From Piscinibacter sp943370595 (GTDB lineage: Bacteria; Pseudomonadota; Gammaproteobacteria; Burkholderiales; Burkholderiaceae_C), in the NCBI GenBank assembly GCA_943370595.1, contig CALRRO020000012.1, forward strand, positions 132,756-196,755: a stretch of 64,000 nucleotides of DNA, in the 5' to 3' direction. Shown piece by piece: positions 23,850 to 33,776 of this stretch. The notes beneath the pieces were generated by a model, which made no database searches, was not told the origin of the DNA, and was given only the letters and a program-made list of their open reading frames with translations. The position numbers and the translations under genes were made by a program. Each line of letters begins with the position of its first letter. The stretch's first letter is position 1.

Positions 23850-26174
23850 ATGATCGAAATCGAACTCGACGGCAAGAAGGTGGAGGTGCTCGAGGGCAGC
23901 ATGGTGATGCATGCCGCCGAGAAGGCCGGCACCTACATCCCGCACTTCTGTTATCACAAGAAGCTGTCCATCGCGGCCAACTGCCGCATGTGCCTGGTCG
24001 ACGTGGAGAAGGCGCCCAAGCCGATGCCGGCCTGCGCCACGCCCGTCACGCAGGGCATGATCGTCCGCACCAAGAGCGACAAGGCGATCAAGGCGCAGCA
24101 GTCGGTGATGGAGTTCCTGCTCATCAACCACCCGCTGGACTGCCCGATCTGCGACCAGGGTGGCGAATGCCAGCTGCAGGACCTGGCGGTCGGCTACGGT
24201 GGCTCGTCCTCGCGCTATCAGGAAGAGAAGCGCGTCGTCTTCCACAAGAACGTCGGCCCGCTGATCTCGATGGAAGAGATGAGCCGCTGCATCCACTGCA
24301 CGCGCTGCGTGCGCTTCGGCCAGGAAGTGGCCGGGGTGATGGAGCTCGGCATGATCCACCGCGGCGAGCATTCCGAGATCACCACCGTGCTCGGCGAGAC
24401 GGTGGACTCCGAACTGTCGGGCAACATGATCGACCTGTGCCCGGTCGGTGCGCTGACCAGCAAGCCCTTCCGCTACAGCGCCCGCACCTGGGAGCTGTCG
24501 CGCCGCAAGAGCGTCAGCCCGCACGACAGCACCGGCGCGAACCTGATCGTGCAGGTGAAGAGCAACAAGGTGATGCGCGTCGTTCCGCTCGAGAACGAAG
24601 ACGTCAACGAGTGCTGGATCGCCGACCGCGACCGCTTCTCGTACGAAGCCGTCAACAGCGGCGAGCGCCTGACCACGCCGATGCTCAAGCAGGGCGGGCA
24701 GTGGAAGGCGGTCGACTGGACCACCGCACTGGAGTACGTGGCCCGCGCCCTCACGCAGATCAAGGTCGACCACGGCGCGGCTGCCATCGGCGCGCTGGGC
24801 TCGGCCCATGCCACCGTCGAGGAACTGCACCTGCTGGCCAAGCTGGTGCGTGGCCTGGGCAGCGAGAACATCGATCACCGCAGCCGCCACGCCGACTTTG
24901 CCAACGTGGCGCCTACGGCCAAGGCACGCTGGCTGGGCCTGCCCATCGCCGCGCTGTCGAACCTGCAGCGGGTGCTGGTGGTGGGTTCGTTCCTGCGCAA
25001 GGACCACCCGCTGTTCGCAGCACGGATCCGCCACGCGGCCCGCAAGGGCGCGCAGGTGCACAGCCTGCACGCGCTGGCCGACGACTGGCTGATGCCCATG
25101 GGCACGCAACTGATCGCCGCACCGTCGGCCTGGCTGCAGTCGCTGGTCGACATCGCCACCGCCATCGGTGCTGCCAAGGGCATCAGCGCGCCGATGGCCG
25201 GCAACGCCACGGTCGAAGCCAAGGTCATCGCCGACTCGCTGCTGTCCGGCGAGCGCAAGGCCGTGCTGCTCGGCAACGCCGCGGCCCAGCACCCTCAGGC
25301 CGGTGCGCTGCTCTCGCTGGCGAACTGGATCGCCGCGCAGACCGGCGCCGCGGTCGGCTACCTGACCGAAGCCGCCAACACCGTCGGCGCGCAACTCGTC
25401 GGCGCGCAGCCGGGCGCGGGCGGCCTGAACGCCGGCCAGATGCTCGGCAGCGCGCAGCTCAAGGCCGTGCTGCTGCTCGACGTCGAGCCGGCCTTCGATG
25501 CCGCCGACCCCAGCGCCGCGCTGGCCGCGCTGCAGGGCGCCGAGACGGTCGTCGCGCTCAGCGCCTTCAAGTCCGCTGCGCTCGACGTGGCCGACGTGCT
25601 GCTGCCGATCGCGCCGTTCACCGAGACCTCGGGCACCTTCGTCAACGCCGAGGGCCGCGTGCAGAGCTTCCACGGCGTCGTCAAGCCGGCGGGCGAGGCG
25701 CGGCCGGCCTGGAAGGTGCTGCGCGTGCTCGGCAACATGCTGGGCCTGGCCGGTTTCGACTTCGAAACCTCGGAAGACGTGCGTGCGCAGGCGCTGGGTG
25801 ATGCGACGGCGATCGCTGCACGCCTGGACAATGGTTCGAGCGCCGCGCCGACCGCTGGCTCGGCGTCCGCCGGCCTGCAGCGCATTGCCGACGTGCCGAT
25901 CTACTGCGCCGACTCGCTGGTGCGCCGCGCCCCCGCGCTGCAGGCCACCGCCGACGCGCGTGCGCCGCAGGCCAGCCTGCCGGCGGCCCTGTGGTCGCAG
26001 CTCGGTCTGGCTGCCGGCGACCGGGTGCGCGTAGTGCAGGGCGCCGCCAGCGCCGTGCTGCCGGCACGGCTGGATGCGACGCTGGCCGATAACACCGTGC
26101 GTGTACCGGCCGGCCATGCCGACACCGCCACGCTGGGCGCCGCCTTCGGCGCCATCACGGTCGAGAAAGCCTGA
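23850..26174 (+). CDS. nuoG: NADH-quinone oxidoreductase subunit G
   Basis: 774 residues; the 75-kDa subunit. The N-terminal [2Fe-2S] ligands are in HFCYHKKLSIAANCRMC and the ACATPV cysteine; the His-ligated N5 lies in NHPLDCPICDQGGECQ and N4 in CIHCTRCVRF with C in DLCPVGAL. The C-terminal two thirds resemble a molybdopterin oxidoreductase domain that binds no cofactor. A DUF1982-like C-terminal end is Ala-rich. Spacing of 17 nt after nuoF and 8 nt before nuoH. Confidence 0.96.
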   Translation: MIEIELDGKKVEVLEGSMVMHAAEKAGTYIPHFCYHKKLSIAANCRMCLVDVEKAPKPMPACATPVTQGMIVRTKSDKAIKAQQSVMEFLLINHPLDCPICDQGGECQLQDLAVGYGGSSSRYQEEKRVVFHKNVGPLISMEEMSRCIHCTRCVRFGQEVAGVMELGMIHRGEHSEITTVLGETVDSELSGNMIDLCPVGALTSKPFRYSARTWELSRRKSVSPHDSTGANLIVQVKSNKVMRVVPLENEDVNECWIADRDRFSYEAVNSGERLTTPMLKQGGQWKAVDWTTALEYVARALTQIKVDHGAAAIGALGSAHATVEELHLLAKLVRGLGSENIDHRSRHADFANVAPTAKARWLGLPIAALSNLQRVLVVGSFLRKDHPLFAARIRHAARKGAQVHSLHALADDWLMPMGTQLIAAPSAWLQSLVDIATAIGAAKGISAPMAGNATVEAKVIADSLLSGERKAVLLGNAAAQHPQAGALLSLANWIAAQTGAAVGYLTEAANTVGAQLVGAQPGAGGLNAGQMLGSAQLKAVLLLDVEPAFDAADPSAALAALQGAETVVALSAFKSAALDVADVLLPIAPFTETSGTFVNAEGRVQSFHGVVKPAGEARPAWKVLRVLGNMLGLAGFDFETSEDVRAQALGDATAIAARLDNGSSAAPTAGSASAGLQRIADVPIYCADSLVRRAPALQATADARAPQASLPAALWSQLGLAAGDRVRVVQGAASAVLPARLDATLADNTVRVPAGHADTATLGAAFGAITVEKA

Positions 26175-26182
26175 GGCGCACG

Positions 26183-27247
26183 ATGCTCGACACCGTCACC
26201 ACCTACGGCAGTTCGCTCCTCGGCCCGGTCTGGCCGGTCGTCTGGACGCTGGTCAAGATCGTCGCGCTGGTGCTGCCGCTGATGATCTGCGTCGCCTACC
26301 TCACGCTCTGGGAGCGCAAGGCCATCGGCTGGAGCCAGATCCGCCCGGGTCCCAATCGCGTCGGCCCGAAGGGCCTGCTGCAGCCGATCGCCGATGCGGT
26401 GAAGCTGATCTTCAAGGAGATCATCCTGCCGACCGCGGCCAACAAGCCGCTGTTCCTGCTCGGCCCGGTGATGACCATCATGCCGGCGCTGGCCGCCTGG
26501 GCGGTCGTGCCCTTCGGCCCCGAGGTCGCGCTGGCCAACGTCAATGCCGGCCTGTTGTTCCTGATGGCCATCACCTCGATGGAGGTCTACGGCGTGATCA
26601 TCGCCGGCTGGGCCTCCAACTCGAAGTACGCCTTCCTCGGCGCGCTGCGCGCCTCGGCGCAGATGGTCTCCTACGAAATCGCGATGGGCTTCGCGCTGGT
26701 CGTCGTGCTGATGGTCTCGGCCTCGCTGAACATGACCGACATCGTGATGGGGCAGGCCAAGGGCCAGTTCGCGCAGATGGGACTGACCTTCCTGTCCTGG
26801 AACTGGTTGCCGCTGCTGCCCATCTTCGTCGTCTACGTGATCGCCGGCATCGCCGAGACCAACCGCCACCCGTTCGACGTGGTCGAAGGCGAGTCGGAGA
26901 TCGTCGCCGGCCACATGGTCGAGTACTCGGGCATGTCCTTCGCGATGTTCTTCCTCGCCGAGTACGCCAACATCATCCTGATCTCGACCCTGGCCTCGTT
27001 GCTGTTCCTCGGCGGCTGGTTGCCGCCGATCGACAGCGCGGTGTTCAACTGGATCCCCGGCTGGATCTGGCTGGGCCTGAAGGTCTTCTGCATCTGCACG
27101 CTGTTCCTCTGGGTGCGTGCCAGCTTCCCGCGCTACCGCTACGACCAGATCATGCGCCTGGGCTGGAAGATCTTCATCCCGGTGACGCTGGTCTGGCTGG
27201 TCGTGGTCGGCCTGTGGATCCAGTCGCCCTGGAACATCTGGAAGTAA
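26183..27247 (+). CDS. nuoH: NADH-quinone oxidoreductase subunit H
   Basis: 354 residues, eight predicted membrane helices. It shapes the quinone channel between the arms. Signatures: TLWERKAIGWSQIRPGPNRV and AETNRHPFDVVEGESEIVAG (the acidic loop facing the quinone cavity). Typical length. Confidence 0.97.
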   Translation: MLDTVTTYGSSLLGPVWPVVWTLVKIVALVLPLMICVAYLTLWERKAIGWSQIRPGPNRVGPKGLLQPIADAVKLIFKEIILPTAANKPLFLLGPVMTIMPALAAWAVVPFGPEVALANVNAGLLFLMAITSMEVYGVIIAGWASNSKYAFLGALRASAQMVSYEIAMGFALVVVLMVSASLNMTDIVMGQAKGQFAQMGLTFLSWNWLPLLPIFVVYVIAGIAETNRHPFDVVEGESEIVAGHMVEYSGMSFAMFFLAEYANIILISTLASLLFLGGWLPPIDSAVFNWIPGWIWLGLKVFCICTLFLWVRASFPRYRYDQIMRLGWKIFIPVTLVWLVVVGLWIQSPWNIWK

Positions 27248-27257
27248 GGACCGCGCC

Positions 27258-27755
27258 ATGGCATCGGCCTCCACCCTCAAGGACTTCGTCTCCAGCTTCT
27301 TCCTGCTGGAACTGCTCAAGGGCTTCAAGCTCACGGGCAGGCACTTCTTCCAGCGCAAGATCACCGTGCAGTTCCCGGAAGAGAAGACGCCGCTGTCGCC
27401 GCGTTTCCGCGGCCTGCACGCGCTGCGCCGCTACGAGAACGGCGAGGAGCGCTGCATCGCCTGCAAGCTGTGCGAGGCGGTGTGCCCGGCGATGGCGATC
27501 ACCATCGAGTCCGACGTGCGCGACGACGGCTCGCGCCGCACCACGCGCTACGACATCGACCTGACCAAGTGCATCTTCTGCGGCTTCTGCGAGGAGAGCT
27601 GCCCGGTCGACTCGATCGTCGAGACGCACATCTTCGAGTACCACGGCGAGAAGCGCGGCGACCTGTACTTCACCAAGGACATGCTGCTCGCGGTGGGTGA
27701 CCGCTACGAGCGCGAGATCGCGGCCACCAAGGAGGCGGACGCCAAGTACCGCTGA
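27258..27755 (+). CDS. nuoI: NADH-quinone oxidoreductase subunit I
   Basis: 165 residues carrying two [4Fe-4S] clusters (N6a, N6b) in CIACKLCEAVCPAMAI and CIFCGFCEESCPVDSI, ligated in the bacterial-ferredoxin pattern. It connects NuoG with NuoB. It follows nuoH by 10 nt; the 38-nt gap to nuoJ is the longest within the later part of the operon. Confidence 0.97.
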   Translation: MASASTLKDFVSSFFLLELLKGFKLTGRHFFQRKITVQFPEEKTPLSPRFRGLHALRRYENGEERCIACKLCEAVCPAMAITIESDVRDDGSRRTTRYDIDLTKCIFCGFCEESCPVDSIVETHIFEYHGEKRGDLYFTKDMLLAVGDRYEREIAATKEADAKYR

Positions 27756-27793
27756 CCGCCCCGGCGGCCGGCCTTCGCGCCTGCAAGAACAAC

Positions 27794-28432
27794 ATGGACA
27801 TGCAAACCGCGCTCTTCTACATCTTCTCGGCCGTGCTGCTGTTCGCGGCCTTCCGCGTCATCACGGCCCGCACGCCGGTGTACGCGGCGCTCTACCTCGT
27901 GCTCGCCTTCTTCAACGCGGCCTGCGTGTGGATGCTGCTGCGCGCCGAGTTCCTCGCCATCTCGCTGGTGCTCGTCTACGTCGGCGCGGTGATGGTGCTG
28001 TTCCTGTTCGTCGTGATGATGCTCGACATGAACACCGACGCGCTGCGCGAGGGTTTCTGGAAGCACTTCCCGCTCGCCGGGCTGATCGGCGTGGTGATCG
28101 CGCTGGAGATGGCGCTGGTGCTGATCCCCGGCTTCGATGTCCGCAAGGCACCGGTGCCCGACGCGGCCGCGCTGAAGATGGGCAACACCAAGCTGCTGGG
28201 CATCGAGATGTACACGCGGTATCTCTACCCGCTGCAGATTGCCGCCGTGATCCTGCTGGTGGCGATCATCGCGGCCATCGCGCTGACGCTGCGCCGTCGC
28301 AAGGACTCGAAGTACATCGACCCGGCCGAGCAGGTGCGGGCGAAGAAGGCGGACCGCGTCCGCCTGGTCAGCATGAAGGCGGAGGTGGAAGTCCCGGCAC
28401 CGGCCGCGCCCGCAGCAGGAGACGTCAAATGA
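27794..28432 (+). CDS. nuoJ: NADH-quinone oxidoreductase subunit J
   Basis: 212 residues with five membrane helices. The third helix region VLVYVGAVMVLFLFVVMMLD contains the pi-bulge segment known to gate proton translocation. The hydrophilic C-terminus is about 40 residues longer than the membrane core and rich in Lys, Val, Pro and Ala. Overlaps nuoK by 4 nt. Confidence 0.95.
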   Translation: MDMQTALFYIFSAVLLFAAFRVITARTPVYAALYLVLAFFNAACVWMLLRAEFLAISLVLVYVGAVMVLFLFVVMMLDMNTDALREGFWKHFPLAGLIGVVIALEMALVLIPGFDVRKAPVPDAAALKMGNTKLLGIEMYTRYLYPLQIAAVILLVAIIAAIALTLRRRKDSKYIDPAEQVRAKKADRVRLVSMKAEVEVPAPAAPAAGDVK

Positions 28433-28743
28433 TCGGCCCGGTGACCCTTGGCCACTACCTCACGCTCGGCGCGATCCTGTTCGCGCTGTCGGTGATCGGC
28501 ATCTTCCTGAACCGCAAGAACCTGATCGTGCTGCTGATGGCCATCGAGCTGATGTTGCTGGCGGTCAACCTGAACTTCGTCGCCTTCTCGCATTACCTCG
28601 GCGACATGGCGGGGCAGGTGTTCGTGTTCTTCATCCTGACCGTCGCCGCGGCCGAGTCGGCCATCGGCCTGGCGATCCTGGTGGTGCTGTTCCGCAACCG
28701 CGCCTCGATCAACGTCGACGAGCTCGACTCGCTCAAGGGTTGA
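28429..28743 (+). CDS. nuoK: NADH-quinone oxidoreductase subunit K
   Basis: 104 residues, three helices. The proton-channel glutamates are in LLMAIELMLLAVNLNF and VAAAESAIGLAILV. The start overlaps the nuoJ stop. It is in the frame of a longer spurious ORF and is easily missed. Confidence 0.96.
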   Translation: MIGPVTLGHYLTLGAILFALSVIGIFLNRKNLIVLLMAIELMLLAVNLNFVAFSHYLGDMAGQVFVFFILTVAAAESAIGLAILVVLFRNRASINVDELDSLKG

Positions 28744-28750
28744 GGCCGCC

Positions 28751-30781
28751 ATGTCCGCATCTCTGAACCCCAACCTCCTGCTGGCCATCCCGCTGGCGCC
28801 GCTGGTCGGCGCGGTGGTCGCCGGCCTGTTCGGCAAGACCGTCGGCCGCCGCGGTGCGCACAGCATCACCATCCTCGGCGTGCTGGTCTCCTTCATCCTG
28901 TCGGCGATGGTACTGAAAGCCGTCGCCGTCGACAGCGCACGCTTCAACGCCACCGTCTACGAGTGGATGGTGCTCGGCGGCCTGAAGATGGAGATCGGCT
29001 TCCTGATCGACGGCCTCTCGGCGATGATGATGTGCGTGGTGACCTTCGTGTCGCTGATGGTGCACATCTACACCATCGGCTACATGGAAGAGGACCCGGG
29101 CTACCAGCGCTTCTTCAGCTATATCTCGCTGTTCACCTTCTCGATGTTGATGCTCGTGATGAGCAACAACTTCCTGCAGCTGTTCTTCGGCTGGGAGGCG
29201 GTGGGCCTGGTGTCCTACCTGCTGATCGGCTTCTGGTACACCAAGCCGACGGCGATCTTCGCCAACATGAAGGCCTTCCTGGTCAACCGGGTCGGTGACT
29301 TCGGCTTCATCCTCGGCATCGGGTTGATCGTCACCTACGCCGGCACGTTGAACTACGGCGAAGCGTTCGCCAAGGGCCCGGAACTCGCCAAGCTGATGCT
29401 GCCCGGCACCGGCTGGATGCTGATCACCGTGACCTGCATCTGCCTGTTCATCGGTGCGATGGGCAAGAGTGCGCAGTTCCCGCTGCACGTGTGGCTGCCC
29501 GACTCGATGGAAGGCCCGACGCCGATCTCCGCGTTGATCCACGCGGCGACCATGGTGACGGCCGGCATCTTCATGGTGGCGCGCATGTCGCCGTTGTTCG
29601 AACTGTCCGACACCGCGCTGAGCTTCATCCTCGTCATCGGCGCCATCACCGCGCTGTTCATGGGCTTCCTGGGCATCATCCAGAACGACATCAAGCGCGT
29701 CGTCGCGTACTCCACGCTGTCGCAGCTCGGCTACATGACGGTGGCGCTCGGTGCCTCGGCCTACTCGGTGGCGGTGTTCCACCTGATGACGCACGCCTTC
29801 TTCAAGGCGCTGCTGTTCCTGGCCGCCGGCTCGGTGATCATCGGCATGCACCACGACCAGGACATCCGCAACATGGGCGGCCTGCGCAAGTACATGCCCA
29901 TCACCTGGATCACCTCGCTGCTGGGCTCGCTGGCGCTGATCGGCACGCCGCTGTTCGCCGGCTTCTACAGCAAGGACAGCATCATCGAGGCGGTGCATGC
30001 GTCGAACCTGCCGGGTTCGGGCTTCGCCTACTTCGCGGTGATCGCCGGCGTGTTCGTCACCGCGTTCTACTCGTTCCGGATGTACTTCCTGGTCTTCCAT
30101 GGCAAGGAGCGCTTCCGCCACAAGCCGTTCCCCGGCGAGCACGACCATCACGACGACCATGGCGACCACGGCCATGCCCACGAGCCGCACGAATCGCCCT
30201 GGGTGGTGACGGCACCGCTGCTGCTGCTGGCCGTGCCGTCGGTGGTGATCGGCTACCTGACGATCCAGCCGATGCTCTACGGCGAGCTGTTCTCCGATGC
30301 CATCTTCGTCAACCTCGAGAAGCACCCCGCAATGGAGGAACTCGCCAAGGGCTTCCATGGCGCGCTGGCGATGGCGATCCACGGCCTGAGCACGCTGCCG
30401 TTCTGGCTGGCGCTGGGCGGCGTGCTCACGGCCTACGTGTTCTACATGCTCAAGCCGGAGATCCCGGCGGCCTTCGCACGCATCTTCAGCCCGGTCGTGC
30501 GGGTGCTCGAGAACAAGTACTACATGGACTGGATCAACGAGAACCTGGTGGCGCCGGCGGCGCGCGGCCTGGGCCGTGGCCTGTGGAAGGGCGGTGATGT
30601 CGGCTTCATCGACAACATCGTGATCGACGGTTCGGCGCGTACGGTCGGCGTGATCGCGGCGTTCGCGCGGCGTGCGCAGACCGGCATGCTGTACCTCTAT
30701 GCGCTGGTGATGGCGCTCGGCGTCATCGGCCTGATGACCTGGCAGTTGTGGCCCTACCTGGGCAGCCTGGGCGGCAAGTAG
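28751..30781 (+). CDS. nuoL: NADH-quinone oxidoreductase subunit L
   Basis: 676 residues; antiporter-like proton pump at the distal end of the membrane arm, with a C-terminal lateral helix. Conserved features are the TM5 Glu in FFGWEAVGLVSYLLIGFWY and the TM7 Lys in GAMGKSAQFPLHVWLPD. Around residues 462-480 a hydrophilic insertion contains many His and Asp (EHDHHDDHGDHGHAHEPH). The start is 7 nt after the nuoK stop. Confidence 0.97.
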   Translation: MSASLNPNLLLAIPLAPLVGAVVAGLFGKTVGRRGAHSITILGVLVSFILSAMVLKAVAVDSARFNATVYEWMVLGGLKMEIGFLIDGLSAMMMCVVTFVSLMVHIYTIGYMEEDPGYQRFFSYISLFTFSMLMLVMSNNFLQLFFGWEAVGLVSYLLIGFWYTKPTAIFANMKAFLVNRVGDFGFILGIGLIVTYAGTLNYGEAFAKGPELAKLMLPGTGWMLITVTCICLFIGAMGKSAQFPLHVWLPDSMEGPTPISALIHAATMVTAGIFMVARMSPLFELSDTALSFILVIGAITALFMGFLGIIQNDIKRVVAYSTLSQLGYMTVALGASAYSVAVFHLMTHAFFKALLFLAAGSVIIGMHHDQDIRNMGGLRKYMPITWITSLLGSLALIGTPLFAGFYSKDSIIEAVHASNLPGSGFAYFAVIAGVFVTAFYSFRMYFLVFHGKERFRHKPFPGEHDHHDDHGDHGHAHEPHESPWVVTAPLLLLAVPSVVIGYLTIQPMLYGELFSDAIFVNLEKHPAMEELAKGFHGALAMAIHGLSTLPFWLALGGVLTAYVFYMLKPEIPAAFARIFSPVVRVLENKYYMDWINENLVAPAARGLGRGLWKGGDVGFIDNIVIDGSARTVGVIAAFARRAQTGMLYLYALVMALGVIGLMTWQLWPYLGSLGGK

Positions 30782-30804
30782 CGAACGGGACGGAGAAGAA
30801 GAAC

Positions 30805-32283
30805 ATGGGTTTGCTCAGCTTGGCCATCTGGCTGCCGATCGCCTGCGGCGTGCTGCTGCTCGCGCTCGGCCGCGACACGCACGCCAGCGCCGTGCGCTGG
30901 ACCGCGCTGATCGGTTCGTTGATCAGTTTCCTGGTCACGCTGCCGTTGATCGGCGGCTTCGACACCAGCACCGCGGCGATGCAGTTCACCGAATCGCTGC
31001 CCTGGATCGAGCGTTTCAACGTCAAGTACGCACTCGGCGTCGACGGCCTGTCGATGTGGTTCGTGCCGCTGACCGCCTTCGTGACCGTGATCGTCGTGAT
31101 CTCGGCCTGGGAGGTCATCACCGACCGCGTCAACCAGTACATGGGCGCGTTCATGATCCTCTCCGGCCTGATGGTCGGCGTGTTCAGCGCGCTCGACGGC
31201 CTCCTCTTCTACGTGTTCTTCGAGGCCACGCTGATCCCGATGTACATCATCATCGGCATCTGGGGCGGCCCGCGGCGCGTCTACGCGGCCTTCAAGTTCT
31301 TCCTCTACACGCTGGCCGGCTCGCTGCTGATGCTGGTGGCGCTGGTCTACCTGTACTACAAGTCCGGCGGCAGCTTCGACATCCTCGCCTGGCACAAGCT
31401 GCCGCTGTCGGCGACGGCGCAGACCCTGCTGTTCTTCGCCTTCTTCGCGGCTTTCGCGGTGAAGGTGCCGATGTGGCCGGTGCACACCTGGCTGCCCGAC
31501 GCGCACGTGGAGGCACCGACCGGCGGCTCCGTCGTGCTGGCGGCGATCATGCTGAAGCTGGGTGCCTACGGCTTCCTGCGCTTCTCGATGCCGATCGCGC
31601 CCGACGCCAGCCGCGAATGGGCCTGGTTCATCATCGCGCTGAGCCTCATCGCGGTGATCTACATCGGCCTGGTCGCGCTGGTGCAACAGGACATGAAGAA
31701 GCTGGTGGCCTACTCGTCCATCGCGCACATGGGCTTCTGCACGCTGGGCTTCTTCATCTTCAGCGAGCTGGGCGTGTCCGGCGGCATCGTGCAGATGGTC
31801 TCGCACGGCTTCATCTCCGGCGCAATGTTCCTGTGCATCGGGGTTCTCTACGACCGGGTTCACTCGCGCGAGATCGCGGCCTATGGCGGCGTGGTCAACA
31901 CCATGCCCAAGTTCGCTGCCTTCGCCGTCTTCTTCGCGATGGCCAACAGCGGCCTGCCCGGCACCAGCGGCTTCATCGGCGAGTGGATGGTCATCCTCGG
32001 CACGGTGAAGGCCGGCTTCTGGCTGGCCTTCCTGGCTGCCACCGCGCTGGTCTTCGGCGCGGCCTACAACCTGTGGATGGTCAAGCGTGTCTACTTCGGC
32101 CCGGTCGGCAATGACAACGTCAAGGCGCTGACCGACCTGAACAGCCGCGAGTTCCTGATGATGGCGATCCTGGCGATCGCGGTGCTGTGGATGGGCGTCT
32201 ACCCCAAGCCCTTCACCGACGTGATGCACGTCTCGGTGACCGAGCTGCTCAAGCACGTGGCGCAATCCAAGCTGGTGCCCTGA
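30805..32283 (+). CDS. nuoM: NADH-quinone oxidoreductase subunit M
   Basis: 492 residues; antiporter-like subunit. TM5 Glu is in YVFFEATLIPMYIIIGIWGG and TM7 Lys in FAVKVPMWPVHTWLPDAHVE. The start at ATG 30805 follows GGAGAAGAAG; an upstream in-frame ATG lies inside nuoL. nuoN begins 1 nt after its stop. Confidence 0.97.
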   Translation: MGLLSLAIWLPIACGVLLLALGRDTHASAVRWTALIGSLISFLVTLPLIGGFDTSTAAMQFTESLPWIERFNVKYALGVDGLSMWFVPLTAFVTVIVVISAWEVITDRVNQYMGAFMILSGLMVGVFSALDGLLFYVFFEATLIPMYIIIGIWGGPRRVYAAFKFFLYTLAGSLLMLVALVYLYYKSGGSFDILAWHKLPLSATAQTLLFFAFFAAFAVKVPMWPVHTWLPDAHVEAPTGGSVVLAAIMLKLGAYGFLRFSMPIAPDASREWAWFIIALSLIAVIYIGLVALVQQDMKKLVAYSSIAHMGFCTLGFFIFSELGVSGGIVQMVSHGFISGAMFLCIGVLYDRVHSREIAAYGGVVNTMPKFAAFAVFFAMANSGLPGTSGFIGEWMVILGTVKAGFWLAFLAATALVFGAAYNLWMVKRVYFGPVGNDNVKALTDLNSREFLMMAILAIAVLWMGVYPKPFTDVMHVSVTELLKHVAQSKLVP

Positions 32284-32284
32284 C

Positions 32285-33766
32285 ATGAACGAGATGAACT
32301 GGCTGGCGATCGCGCCCGAAGTCCTGCTGCTGGTCGCGGCCCTGGTGGTCGCGATGGTCGACCTGTGGGTCACCGACCCGCGCCGCACGCCCACCTACCT
32401 GATGGCGCAGGCGGCGCTCGCCGCAGTGGCGATCCTGCATCTGATGCGCTTCGACGGCGGCGAGACGGTCTATGCCGTGCAGCGCATGGTGGTGGCCGAT
32501 CCGATGGGCCACCTGCTGGCCTTCTTCGCGACCCTTGCCACCATGGTCTCGCTGGCCTATGCGCGCCCCTACGCCGCCGAGCGCGAGATGCTCAAGGGCG
32601 AGCTGATCACGCTGGCGATGTTCTCGCTGCTGGGCATCAACGTGATGCTGTCGGCGAACAACTTCCTCGTCGTCTACCTCGGCCTGGAGCTGATGTCGCT
32701 GAGCCTGTACGCGCTGGTGGCGCTGCGCCGCGACCACGCGCCCGCCACCGAGGCGGCGATGAAGTACTTCGTGCTCGGCGCGCTGGCCAGCGGCTTCCTG
32801 CTCTACGGCCTGTCGATGATGTACGGCGCCACCGGCTCGCTGGACATCGGCGAGGTCTTCAAGGCCATCGCCTCTGGCCAGGCCAAGCCGGCGGTGCTGG
32901 TGCTGGGCGTCGTGTTCGTCGTCTCGGGCCTGGCCTTCAAGCTCGGCGCCGTGCCGTTCCACATGTGGATCCCCGACGTCTACCAGGGCGCGCCGACCGC
33001 GGTCACGCTGCTGATCGCCGGGGCTCCCAAGCTGGCAGCGTTCGCGATCACCATCCGGCTGCTCGTCGAGGGCATGGTCGGCATCGCGCAGGACTGGCAG
33101 CAGATGCTGATCCTGCTGTCGGTCGCGTCGATGGCGCTGGGCAACCTGGCGGCGATCGCGCAGACCAACCTCAAGCGCATGCTGGCCTACTCGACCATCG
33201 GCCAGATGGGCTTCATGCTGCTCGGCCTGACGCCGACGGTGGTGTCGGGCAACACGCTGTCGGCCGCCAACGGCTACAGCTCGTCGATGTTCTACGTGCT
33301 GACCTACGTGTTCACCACGCTGGGCACCTTCGGCATGGTCATGCTGCTGTCGCGCGCCGGCCACGAGGCCGAGCAGATCGACGACCTCAAGGGCCTGGCC
33401 CGGCGCAGCCCCTGGTACGCCGCGGTGATGGCGATCATGATGTTCTCGCTGGCCGGCATCCCGCCGACGGTGGGCTTCTACGCCAAGCTGGCGGTGCTGC
33501 AGGCGATCGTGTCGACCAACGTCGCGATGTACATCTGGCTGGCGGTGATTGCCGTGCTGCTGTCGCTGGTGGCGGCGTTCTACTACCTGCGTCTCGTCAA
33601 GGTGATGTACTTCGACGAGCCGACCGACACCCACCCGATCGCCAGCAACGGCGAAGTGCGTGCGCTGCTGTCGCTCAATGGCGCCGCGGTGCTGGTCTTC
33701 GGCATCGTGCCCGGTGGCCTGATGGCGCTGTGCGCCCAGGCGATCGTCAAGGCCCTCGGCACCTGA
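32285..33766 (+). CDS. nuoN: NADH-quinone oxidoreductase subunit N
   Basis: 493 residues; third antiporter-like subunit. TM5 Glu in YLGLELMSLSLYALVA, TM7 Lys in GLAFKLGAVPFHMWIPDVYQG. Completes an uninterrupted nuoA-N set in standard order. The Nudix gene follows after 10 nt and is probably on the same transcript. Confidence 0.97.
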   Translation: MNEMNWLAIAPEVLLLVAALVVAMVDLWVTDPRRTPTYLMAQAALAAVAILHLMRFDGGETVYAVQRMVVADPMGHLLAFFATLATMVSLAYARPYAAEREMLKGELITLAMFSLLGINVMLSANNFLVVYLGLELMSLSLYALVALRRDHAPATEAAMKYFVLGALASGFLLYGLSMMYGATGSLDIGEVFKAIASGQAKPAVLVLGVVFVVSGLAFKLGAVPFHMWIPDVYQGAPTAVTLLIAGAPKLAAFAITIRLLVEGMVGIAQDWQQMLILLSVASMALGNLAAIAQTNLKRMLAYSTIGQMGFMLLGLTPTVVSGNTLSAANGYSSSMFYVLTYVFTTLGTFGMVMLLSRAGHEAEQIDDLKGLARRSPWYAAVMAIMMFSLAGIPPTVGFYAKLAVLQAIVSTNVAMYIWLAVIAVLLSLVAAFYYLRLVKVMYFDEPTDTHPIASNGEVRALLSLNGAAVLVFGIVPGGLMALCAQAIVKALGT

Positions 33767-33776
33767 GGGCACGGGC

